The notes below the pieces were generated by a model. That model saw nothing but the letters and a program-made list of their open reading frames with translations. It did not search any database and was not told where the DNA came from. Shown here piece by piece: positions 1 to 11,600 of a stretch of 64,000 nucleotides of DNA (positions are counted from its first letter, which is position 1; every line of letters begins with the position of its first letter). Source of the DNA: Antedon mediterranea (taxonomy: Eukaryota; Echinodermata; Crinoidea; Comatulida; Antedonidae). The position numbers were made by a program, and so were the translations under genes. The DNA lies in contig NC_092673.1 in NCBI RefSeq assembly GCF_964355755.1, positions 14,513,001-14,577,000 on the forward strand, written 5' to 3'.

Positions 1-685
1 GTTTAAATCAATTGTGAGTATATCACCAAGCCTCATTATTGTTTGCCGGTTAAACCAAAATTTTCGATATAATTCGTCCTATTCTCTCTCGATAACCTTG
101 CACCGCGATAAAGTTGGCCATTTTTTTTGTCGTCTTCGCGGCGAATCCTAAGCCTGTTACGAGGCTTAGAATCTAAGACCGTGAAATGGCCTTTGTAGGC
201 TTTATTTTGCAAGAGGCTTTATTCTAAGACCCCATAGAAGGCAATATACTGTAAGGACCTTTATTGCAATCTGCCTCTGGTATTTTACTGCTGCTTGATC
301 ATGTGTACTTGTTTCATCTACAGTTAGATTGGAGGATGTTCTATAAATTGTTGAAATTAAAGTAGACTGATGATAGTTTGCATATATGTACAGAATTGTC
401 TTTCAGTATGTACAGTAGGTAACAGTCTAGTAATATAAACAATTAAATCAGTCAGCGCCATGAGCAATGACAGATTGAACGATTGATTGATTGTAAAATT
501 AATTTCTTTTACATGAATTAAATACATTGAATACAGTAAAATGTGATAAAAAACAATGAATTAAAAAATAGTATATTTCATGATATACTTCAGCATGTGA
601 ATATTTTGTTTGTTATTACGATAATAAAAAAAAAAATTTGCCTTCAAAAATAAAAGTTACAGAAAGAAAACAAATTTCAACTTAC

Positions 686-1746
686 TCCCTAGATTTAAAA
701 AAGGATCCAAAAACCCAAGAATTTTAGCATTCTTGTATGCTTTCGTTGGTTTGGCCTCATCGCCACTTTTTTGTTTTTCCACTTACTATTACAAAAGCAT
801 TTCTGATATTGCTCCATTTTTTTTTACCTCATCGCCTGTGAAGAAAACAAAATCCTAGTATAGTAGTAGTAGTTAATAATGTGGGCCTAGTATTGTATCT
901 AGCCTAGGCCTAGTAGTAAGTAGACCTAGAAGCCCCTCAGAACTAGCTAGGCCTAGGCTAGCTTTTCAGGACAGGTGGCCCAATCCAAAATGGAAAAAAA
1001 ATGTAATAATAGTAATACCTTCAATCTATCCTTTGAAGCTCTTTTTTAAAAATTAAGTTTGTTTATTTTATTTACTGCAGTATCTCACTTAAAGGAGAGT
1101 CAGCCAACACTTCTTTTAATAGAACAACATCTAATTTTGGGTTGAACCGAGTGCAGGTCACAGTGGCCATAATCTAAAGGAAAAAAGATTTAATATAACG
1201 CCAGATATTTTTTTACTCATCTAGACTTTATAGAAAAGTATTGTGCATTTCTGTGGCTTGATGCTTGACCAAGCTTGCTTTGCGTAGCGTTGTGCAAGGA
1301 ACTTGACTTCATACCATTGAGCCACTTTGGGCTTTTAGATTAAATTTCGAACACAAACTACTGAGCATGCCTGTTAATAATAGAAATAGTGATAAGTAAT
1401 AATAAACAGGAACAGGAAATGCAAAAGTGAACGGGTAATGTATTTTCCATTTTTGGGTAGTTGTTGTGCGGATTCGTTGACTGCATTGTAAAACTAAAAT
1501 ATGCGTTGAAATCCTAAACTAAAATATCCCATGTCGGATAATCTACTATTTGTTGATTAATTATATTAGGCCTACTTATTTATTAAATAATTTCAATTGA
1601 TTAACTCCTACTGTGGGCCAATACCGCTTTTTCCTTACCGCAGCCGAGCCAGCAGGTTGATCATCTTCACAGAAGATGCAGAACTTTGTTCTTCTTGCTG
1701 CTCATTTTGAGGAGGAGTTACCGACAAAAGAGTAAATTCCACCGAT
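686..1746 (-). CDS. exon-like segments of an unnamed gene, possibly Myb/SANT-like
   Basis: Three minus-strand segments look like exons. 1746-1639 has a TATAG acceptor, one open frame rich in Gln, Glu and Ser, and a GTAAGG donor. 1173-1076 follows a CTTTAG acceptor, contains ATG at 1170-1168 and reads MATVTCTRFNPKLDVVLLKE before a GTAAAT donor. 768-686 reads AKPTKAYKNAKILGFLDPFL and ends at a GTAAGT donor. The second exon resembles the start of Myb/SANT-like domains that accompany Harbinger transposases (a hydrophobic-acidic 'LDVVLLKEV' helix); this is from memory of the family and not a search. Whether the three segments belong to one gene is unknown, and reading phases between them were not all reconciled. 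The rest of 1-2000 shows no other gene. Confidence 0.33.
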
Positions 1747-2675
1747 CTATAGAGTCAATTAATTCAGACGATTTTTTTTGTTGTTGATAATATTTAATGA
1801 GGGTGGTAGCCAAGCATCATAACCACCAAGCCACAACTCCACTTTCCAGCCAACAGCAAATTCAAACTAGAGATCGAAAGAGAGACGTGGCGAAAGCCAT
1901 TATAACACTTTGTTACACAGCCTTTGTTTCTTGGCTTGCATCGTCGTCATATAGCGGTCATATCACATGTTTTATATGCATTATGCATGCGCGCCTCCTC
2001 AGCTCTAAAAAGTACCTGTTATTAACCTATTTTTAGATTGGTTGTGGTTGATATTTTTAAGCGTCATGGATATGGTTTTAGAGAGAGTTTTTGTAGAGAA
2101 CCCACGGTACGTGACGCTTCAAAGGCCTGGGGAGAACACTGTGTATTGCTGAGGAACTTGTGGTTGCCTCATGAAATATTAGACCAGTTACTCTTCAACT
2201 GTGTCTGCCTTTGGTTGTCCTCTCAAACATTTCATTTACACTAAACGATTTTATCATTCTATGACTCACGACAATATAATGCGGTAATCTTTTTTTTCGG
2301 TGTTTTGGCTGTTCAACTTCGCTTTAAATAATAGGTATTGTGGTGGTAAAATGCTAACACATTGACAGGTTTTGTTTTGCTTTGTCTGGCATGCTGCTAA
2401 CAAAACACTGTCTTTTGTTAAATACAGCATGTATAGCCTCACCACCTTGTTCTCCAAGACCAAAATGCTATCGTCTCATTTGCTCTTCAACATGAAATTG
2501 AAGCATATGCAATTTTGGGGATATGAGGTCAGATTTGGTTTTGTATGCCTCAATAAATAGGCATACTGTATGTCGGATTCTGAAAATAATTGTATGTGGA
2601 ATCTAGACAATTAATTAAAATTAATACATGATTCCATATTCTAGTAAATAAACAACACTAAATACCTGTACCGTG

Positions 2676-4182
2676 TTACTGTTGACGTGTTATTTTATTT
2701 GCTTTCAAGAAATGATCAAGCGCTGTTACGATAGAACCTGTACCAAAAGGTAGGTTTGCTTCAAGCTGTTTCTCCTATAAAACAAGACAAAGTTGTTTGT
2801 TGTTTAAGTTTATACAGAACATTTATAAATCGAAAAGTGTGTTCCTCACAATATTTGAGAACGCATCTTTTGCCTTGATAATGTTTTTATATCCTTGTCA
2901 ATTGATTGTCTGTCATGTCCTTTAAAGTTACTGAGTGGAGCTTTTCTTTCTTTATCTTTAATGCTTAAAATAGTAATAGTATAAACATTTTCAACCAAAA
3001 TATAATATAAAAAAAACGTGACCGTTAACAATTTGGTTAAATATTAATTTTAAGCATTGAATTGCAAATGATCATATCAATTTGATTTAAATTTTAAAAG
3101 ATTTTAAAAGATGTATGCTACACAATGTTACTAAGATAATACTAATTAGATGTTGGATTCTTGGGTTATTAGGATAAATGTTATCCCCTACCCCAAAAAA
3201 TATTTGAAGATAAAACACTGATGATCATTACAAATGACGCAAGTACATACAATGCATCCCTATATTTTTCTTGTTAACATCGATTTTTTCACTCTATATG
3301 TCCGTGGGAAGAAAATGATACCAAAGAAGTTTAACGGTAACCCCCCTCCAGCCCATGGACTATAGTGGGTTAATTGTACAATCCCATCGGGATCCCACTT
3401 GAATTCTCGCTGTGATAAAAAAATCATAAGTCGACATATTGCATTGCATATCGTTATTAATACTTCAAAGTATATTTGTTATTTTTGATTGCTCTAATTT
3501 TATCATTTAGTTTTTTGACAGTTTCGGTCCACACCTGCTCCCTTTGCTCAACTTGAATCTCTTGGTACCGTTTGAATATGTGAGCTGAAATAAAACAATA
3601 CGACGGTTAAATCACAGAATGTTGTGTTGTGTTTTTATTTACAGCGTTTAATTATTGTCCATGTATACAAGACGCATTGCAATGATACAGTAGGCCTATA
3701 GTGCTGCAACAGACGAGTTGTTTTAAAGAAACATTAAACATAAAGTTTCCACAGGTGGGGCTTGGAAGGGGATTGCTGCTTTCGTAACCAAAGATACTGT
3801 TAATTTACTCACTTCTAAGCGCCCGTCTTTTAACCTCGGCCATCGCCACCTTGTCCCGGCCAAATCCATAAATGCTTAAAGTGGCGCATTCTTCTTTGCA
3901 AACAACCAGTTCAAGAAGGTTAATTAAGGGCCAGCTTCATTATGTTGGTTGCCGACATTTCAGCCAGTCACCCGGTACCCAGGTATGTAAATTCTTGTAT
4001 AAATTGTTTCCAATCGATTAGATCAACATAATAAATAGCACATCAAATTCACGGCCGGCTAAACAATTATTTTCAAAACCTACCACTAGTATCAGAATCC
4101 TCTTGGGAAGGAGGAGGAGGAGGACATGATGATGGTGGCAATTTCGCCGCATGCCTGCTTTCACCAGATATATGATCAGCCA
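2676..4182 (-). CDS. four-exon gene fragment, unnamed coiled-coil protein
   Basis: Four minus-strand exons join in phase with consensus splice sites: 4182-4084 (donor GTAGGT), 3893-3813 (donor GTGAGT), 3584-3535 (acceptor TTTCAG, donor GTGTGG) and 2774-2676 (acceptor TATAG, TAA stop). The product goes from a Ser/Pro-rich stretch with five prolines in a row, through a basic segment (VAMAEVKRRALRTHIFKRYQ), to a charged helix ending LEANLPFGTGSIVTALDHFL. If the third exon is not spliced at 3535 it stays open to a TAA at 3458-3456, giving an alternative C-terminus. The start and upstream exons were not found. The tail resembles the C-terminal half of Myb/SANT or MADF-type partner proteins of Harbinger elements, but no domain is certain. 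It could equally be a host gene. Confidence 0.5.
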
Positions 4183-4251
4183 CTACAAATAAGTTAATAT
4201 AGAATACGGTATAATTAATGATAATTGCTTAATGATTTTATTGCTTGCGAT

Positions 4252-4333
4252 CACTTGCGTTGCGTTATTAACGATTCTTACGTAAAGTTGACTTGGAGTC
4301 AACTTTACGTAAGCGTAAGAGTCGTAAACGCAA
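4252..4333. repeat. inverted repeat, near-perfect hairpin
   Basis: 4277-4293 and 4297-4313 are exact reverse complements (17-bp arms, 3-bp spacer TGG), built from CTTACGTAAAGTTGACT. Weaker pairing extends out to CTTGCG at the left and CGCAAG at the right. The symmetry makes mirror-image open frames on both strands, which I do not consider genes. It may be a MITE remnant or a precursor-like hairpin. Confidence 0.7.
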
Positions 4334-5642
4334 GATATACAATGGAAAAGGATAGGCCTATTTTTAATACATACGAAAATACGACTTTCTTTAATAAAAG
4401 CAGCTTTTTTACAACATCTCTTTACCAAAAAAAAAAATGATAAAAATTAGCCCTATATTAAAGAAGTACTTTTATTATATTCAAGTTCTTTCTATTCATA
4501 CTTTTTTAAATTTTATTGACATATTCTCCTTCCGGTAATTAAGTTCGTTAACTTTTATTATTAGGAAAAATGATTCGATGTTTTTTTTTAAATTTATACC
4601 AGCACTTTTTACTCCATGTGAGTTTTTCTAATCAATGTCTTTGTTGTTTGTGTCTTATTATTGTATTATGTTTTGATGTTTTAATAAAGATTGAGGATGT
4701 GTGTACATGTATTGCTGTAAATAACAATAAAAAACTAAACAATTAAAACAGTACGTATAAAGATACTTTTAAATAAGAAAAATACTAATAATAATGTGCA
4801 ATAAAATTTAGCGCATACGAATTTAAGATGACCGTCTTAATATGGAGGAAAAATACAGGTAATTTTTTTTTGCTTACAGCCTTCCTTTACAAAAAAAAAA
4901 ATCAATATTAAGCCTAACTTAAAAGAAATATTATAGTTTTATATTACATTAACATTCTCTTTCGCAGGCATACTTTCTTTATTTGATTGACATAGTGTGT
5001 GCATTAGCATGTAGACCTACCGTGGTACTTTAATTAAAATAACAATAAGCATGCCGGGTCAATATAGAGAGGTACATCTTTTTGACGTTTTACCGCACTT
5101 AAAAATGACGGCAAAACAAAAGTAAATTAGAAGATTGCAAACAAAAAGTTACATTCCCAACGTGTTCTTGAAGATTATAAACTGTTTCCTAATAGAAGCG
5201 GCATGAACAAAGTAATTTGTTTAGTTTTTTGATTGGATAAAGCAATACGTAGTAAAGTAAACGAAACAGGGTTGGATGGGATGGATTGCATCCAGACAAA
5301 AAAAAACACAAAAATGTTCCGTCGTACAAAAACGGAAAAAGGGAGAAAAAAAACGCATGGGAAGCCGTACAAATACCAGTTGACGAATGTCAACGCATGT
5401 ATAATTTGAGGCGAACCGCATTTGCAAGGTAACAATTGTTAATAAATATCATAGAAATTTAGATAAAATAATTTCTATAGGTAACTTGACCATTGACTAT
5501 AATTTATCATACCAAAAGTATGTGACATATAAAAAATATGCATAGGTACAGTATAACAATTTGACGAAATTTTCAGAAATTGTTAATTGTTGATGATTAT
5601 CATTCAAATATTTATAAACAAAAACTTGCAATTATAATGTAG

Positions 5643-8600
5643 ACATCTCAAGAAGGTCCGTGCTTCGGTACGAAGTGGAGCGAAATACCGATAGGTATAG
5701 AATGGGACCACATGCGTTGGCTGATTACTCATATTAACCACAGAAAGACACAGGAAAGTGTGGAACAAGAGGTTGAAGAAGAAGAGGAATCTTGTATAGA
5801 AGAGGATGTTATAAGCATGCTATCAGACTCTGCCGCAGTAGATGTAACATTCAATACAGAAGGTAAGATGTTTAATGACAATTAATAATAATAAAGTTAT
5901 TAAATAAAATTGCCATTCAATATATCCTTTACACTTAAAATAAAAATGGGTACAGTAAATACTTGTTAAATAAATTTAAATTTATTAAATACATTCTACA
6001 ATGCACAATACTATATAAATTCTCAAAAGATTTTACCACAATAGATGCATACATCATGGCATACACAATATATAACAGCAGAAATCAAACCTTTAACTAA
6101 AACAATTTTACTCCTATGAATACAACTTGTGGATTATGCATTTTGTGTAAATCCTCAACAGATTTACTACTAAAATAGTCTTTAAACTTATCCCGTGTTT
6201 CTCGAGCACTTGATTTGTAGTTGTTAGAACCAACTCTTCTAACATTTTGAAAGCCTGTTTCATCATTACTAATAATGCTCCGCCATTCGCCTTCCTTAAA
6301 TTCATTATTACTGTAGCTGTCAACAAATCCATTTGGTAGATAATGAGCATTGTCGGTTTGCATAAGATAATTAGGAAGACATACTACAGTTTTCAATGGG
6401 AAAATATCATCCCCCAAAATAATGTACGGAAGCGTGTATCCATTCACATCTGATGCCGGTGGAATATTTAAACCTCCTACCTCATCTGCCTTCTTAAAAA
6501 AAGAAGATTGCCCAAAAATCGAAGCATCGTTATCTCGTCCATAGGACCCGACACTAACCCATATAAATGAATACTTCGCGTCACAAATAGCCATTAGCAC
6601 TGAACTGTGAAACCATTCTTCCTCAGTTGATGGTGTTCTGAGATATTTAAAGTTGTATTGTCCCCCAAAACATGAAAAATAAAGATGAAAAAAATCAAAT
6701 TTTGAATAGACCATTTTGTAGTTATAATAAAGTTATTCACTTTCGCCGAAAAAAAATCCGGAAAAAATATTGATTTCGCTTATAAAAAATCAAAATAAAA
6801 AAATAAGTTCAGAAATTCCAAAATAACGATGGTTAGCTAACAGCTCATAAATATGCATGATATGTTAATGAGTATCCAAACAGGGGAGATCCGATCTGTT
6901 CACCACGTAAACAAACATGTTAGTCCGGTCCCTAAGGGGAAATGATGTTACCATAGTGGATACAAGTGTGCCCTTTGGCATGTTGATAGAACAGGATATG
7001 GAGATACCAAAACAAAGTTACTGGAAATCTGATTTGACCTCTGTGACCTCTGACCTCAATTTTTATATTTCTATCTTAAACAGCCATATCTCCGCAACGG
7101 GTTTGACAATTGAAATAATATTGGTGTCAAATAGATCAGAGGGTACATATTTATATTCGCTCTAATAGAACTTTTTTCAAAAAAACGACCGGAAATGTAA
7201 TTTTTCAATGTTTTGACCTTTGACCTCGGCTTACTATATCTCAATAACTACTGGTCAAAATTTCTTGAAATTTATTTCAAATTGTTAAGAGCATACATAT
7301 TTATATATACTCTAATTAAACATGTTCTTCCAAATTCACAGGAAATGTCATTTACTGACCTTTGACCTTTAATGTTTAAATATGTCTGTATCTCTGTAAC
7401 CAAATGTCATAAAAAGTTCAACTTGTTGTCAAAATGTTCAGAATGTAAACATTTATATTAGCTCTAATAGAAGATGTTACCATATTTTTACTGGAAATGC
7501 CAGTTTATAACCAGGATATACTGTAAAGCGTGCGTGTGTCATACTTATAATAATATACCTAAAATATAGATTTAATGGACCAGAACTACATTCAATATCC
7601 TATTTAGCCTTTTACAATTTTCTTAAAACTTAATGTTTAATTTAATTTCAATATATAATTCCATCGCATGGTAGGCCTACACCGTAAGAGCAACACTTAA
7701 TGTCAACAAAAAATTAGGTAAACTTAAAGTTAAATAACATAAAAAAAAAAAAAAAATCAAGATCTTAAAGAAAGAAAAGAAGAATTAACCAATGCGATTT
7801 GATACTCATAAAACATAGAAATCTGAAAAGGATCAAAGACAAATTAATTACAAAGCTGATTTCTTTTCAAGAACATACTGTAGTGGTATATAAAAGGAAA
7901 AATTACCATCTTGGCTTGATGAGGCAATAACATATCCAGCTCATAACACTGTACAACAAAATCTTTGAAACCAGAAGAAATGAAGAGAAGCACTGCATTG
8001 GAAGAGGTGTTTAATCAAAGAGCTAATATAAAAAATAGAGTAAATAGAGTTTTTTGGGTATGCACTATATCATTTTTTTCAATCCAATTTTTGGTGAAAC
8101 TATTATGTATGACATTAAAATTGCATATTCAACAAAAATATTTGTCAAAATTACTTTTGTCAGGGGGAAAATAAGTATATCTTTAATAACATGTGATATT
8201 ATTAGCAAATATTTCAAATGTAGTTTTAAAACTTTCCAGTACAATTCCGGCCATTTTGCAGTAGCATTGGAAAAGCGAGAGAGGGGGAGGTGGTTGGGAT
8301 GATGGAGAGACACATATTTTTTACATGTTTGTCTACACTATAAACTAGTTTAACAAAAAAGGTGTGATGTGCCCAAATATGGTAGTGTCCATCACATTTT
8401 TTTGTCGCATAAAAATGTTATAGTGCAGACAGAGTTTAACATTTGTGTAACATGTAAAAAAAATATGTGTCTCTCCATCCACCCCAACCCCCTCCCCTCT
8501 CTCGATCTCTTTTTATAGATTATTAATTGCTAAATATATGCAATACAGATGGGTCATAGCTCAAAATGACATTTCCAATTGAATTCTGACAAAATATTTT

Positions 8601-11600
8601 GTTAGAGCAAATATAAATGTGTATATTCTAAACAATTTGACACCAAACTGAACTTTTTAGGACAAATAGTTACCGAGATATTGACATATTCAAACATTAG
8701 AGGTCAAGGGTCAAAAAAGCTTAATTTATGGTAGTTTTTTGAAAAAAGTTTCTATTAGACTAAATATTAGATTTATTTTCTTAACATTTTGAGCCCATTC
8801 TGAAATCTCTGAGATTGCGTGTTATTGAGATACTAGGCAATCAAGGTCAAAGGTCAAACTGAAAAATAAAGCCTTTGCGGCCATTTTTGTACAATTTTTT
8901 TCATTATAGCGAATATAAATATATATCTTCCAAGCATTTTGAAAAAAAAATTAATGTAAAATGTCCATGCGTTTTCAAGATATGGCGATTTTTTGTTATA
9001 TAATAGAAAAATATAAAAATTGAGGTCAGAGGTCACAGAGGTCAAATCAGATTTCCAGTAACTTTGTTTTGGCATCTCCACACTATACTCTACCAAACAG
9101 CTATATTGAAAAATTTGTATCCAGTCTGGTAACATCCCACCCCTTTTTCTCCCCTTAGGGACTGGACTATGTGCGAAGAACAGAAGAAAGTGCTGGGGTT
9201 TCCCTGATCGTATGATGTAAAAAACTCTGCCGTTAATTTGCTGGTAAGTAGAATTGTATTATAGGCTTAGCTATCTAGGCTAGGGCTATAATATAAGCCT
9301 ACTTCTACTATCTAGTAGGGCCTAGGCCTACCCACTTTGAGGCCTAGCTAGGTCCTATATGTCGTACTCACCTAGCTAAGCCATCACTCCACAACTAGCT
9401 ACAGGAAATAGGCCTACTATGTTGATGTACCACTGATATACATTTGGAGCTCGAATTAATTATTAATTATTTTAGACTTTTGTATTTATACATCATTGTT
9501 TTTCAATTTATAGACTTAAGCTAATGAAGACTGGAACAGAAGTTACACCCATACAGCATTTTAAAGGCAACTGGCAGTAGACTCGGTAGTGGAACACAAG
9601 ATAAATATTGGATGACTATCATAAAGCATTAGGCAAATGTGTTGGTTGTTTTCCAGCTTTTAAAATGTTGTATAGTTTTCATAATTAGAGCAATAACATT
9701 TGTATACAGCATTAAATAAATAAAAAATACTACTACAGTACATGAGATAAAATCACCATAATTTTAATGTGTGAAGATTTACAGTACAGTACAGTAAAAA
9801 ATGAGTGTCATAGTAAGAAACGTTCAAATAAATATTGTGAATGTTGCTACCACATTTTGTGTTGATTTCTTCACCATTTTCCACTACTTGCTGATATTGT
9901 TCATTCAAGTGTGTTAATACCTATTAAAAGAAAGACATTATTTATTAAAATATGTACATAAAAAGTTTAATTGTGTGAATGTTGGTTTGAACGTTATTGC
10001 TTTGGAAGAATTTTCAACATAACGGTACTAAGTACTGTAAAGTACACATTCCAAAAAATATTCAACTTAGATTATTTGGTCATTTTCTCTAAAATAATTA
10101 CATTATTGGATGTACAGTATAGGCCTAGTTACAATTTTCACAAATTTATATTAGCATTAAAATCTAATTAATCATGAAGGAAAAACCAAGCACCATAATC
10201 TCTCCTGGCCCTGGTGGTGACCTTATTTTCTATTTTTGGCAGCCATTCACAAGTTTTCGCTTTTTGAGTTTCGCTGCTGTTATGTATAATTTTTTTTAAT
10301 CACAAACTCTACATAGAAAAGAAAATTAAATGTTTTAAAATGAATGAAAAGTGATATGAATAATGATAAATTAAAGACTATTATTAATATTATAGTATTA
10401 TACTAAAAATAAGACGAGTTGGTGGTGTCGAAATTCACACAAGTCACAATAAAACCATGGAGGCTAAAACCTTATTCCTTACTCCATGCTCACAGATGAA
10501 TGTTATAGGCCTAATCCTATTTAAAGCTAGGTTGGCAATAACTATTAATAAGGCTTACAAGTTGTATCTATTAGTATTAGCTAGGCCTGCTACTCACTCA
10601 GGGTGAACCCTCACTCATGCCTACTACTAGACTAGCTACTACTCTAGGCCTAGCCAATAGATAGGGGATAGTACACTAGATAGCCATTACAGCTGTACTG
10701 GCTATCTAGTGTACTATCCCCTATCTATTGGCTAGGCCTAGAGTAGTAGCTAGTCTAGTAGTAGGCATATGTAAGCGATATTGTTCATTCAAGTGTGTTA
10801 ATACCTATTAAAAGAAAGACATTATTTATTAAAATATGTACATAAAAAGTTTAATTGTGTGAATGTTGGTTTGAACGTTATTGCTTTGGAAGAATTTTCA
10901 ACATAACGGTACTAAGTACTGTAAAGTACACATTCCAAAAAATATTCAACTTAGATTATTTGGTCATTTTCTCTAAAATAATTACATTATTGGATGTACA
11001 GTATAGGCCTAGTTACAATTTTCACAAATTTATATTAGCATTAAAATCTAATTAATCATGAAGGAAAAACCAAGCACCATAATCTCTCCTGGCCCTGGTG
11101 GTGACCTTATTTTCTATTTTTGGCAGCCATTCACAAGTTTTCGCTTTTTGAGTTTCGCTGCTGTTATGCCTATGCTCTTAACAACTAGGCTTCCTATACT
11201 AACTAACAAAGCTGCACCATAGAAACCATATCACGTCGTATTTTTTTTCTGATGACCTAAAGGTCACATACACGCACAAGAATCATACAATATGCATAAT
11301 TCATAAGCTAATTCAGGTCAAGGGTTAAATTAAACCGGAAGCCAGCTGGCTGCCAGCCAACCGACTTCCGGTTGACTATATTTTACTTTAAATTACGATT
11401 TTCTAAGGTAAATAATTTTTTTTTTGATCCAATTTTTTTTCAAAGTGAATAACTTTTATGTATCATTAAAATGGCCTTTAAAAAAAAAAAAATTTTTGTT
11501 CAAGGGGACAATACATCACAAGTTGATTAAACCTTTCTGGTGTCATTCTTGTATATCTATTTAATAAAACAAAACAGGAAACTGAATTAGTAAATGCAAC

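Larger units (their letters stand above)
6921..9169. mobile_element. 2.25-kb foldback element with TA-flanked terminal inverted repeats
   Basis: The ends are inverted copies: TAGTCCGGTCCCTAAGGGGA at 6921-6940 against TCCCCTTAGGGACTGGACTA at 9150-9169, each beginning or ending in TA, compatible with a TA target duplication. Arms stay similar inward, for example 6995-7070 with 9013-9085. Each arm is built of imperfect roughly 130-bp subrepeats (a TTTGACCT block, a 'TATATCTC..TAAC' block, then TTTATAT..CTCTAAT). A second inverted pair lies near the centre: 8275-8330 against 8450-8510 (CACATATTTTTTACATG). No transposase is encoded; short frames in the arms are products of the symmetry. It is probably a non-autonomous Tc1/mariner-type or foldback element, though the superfamily is inferred only from TA and the TIR. 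Confidence 0.8.

Noticed and set aside
6917-7165. 82-codon frame in the left foldback arm, and its counterpart at 8854-9135
   Set aside because: Inverted copies of the same repeat DNA produce both; neither has protein-like composition.
9971-11055. Identical 66-codon frames at 9971-10171 and 10855-11055
   Set aside because: Identity reflects the 392-bp DNA duplication; no domain and no codon bias.
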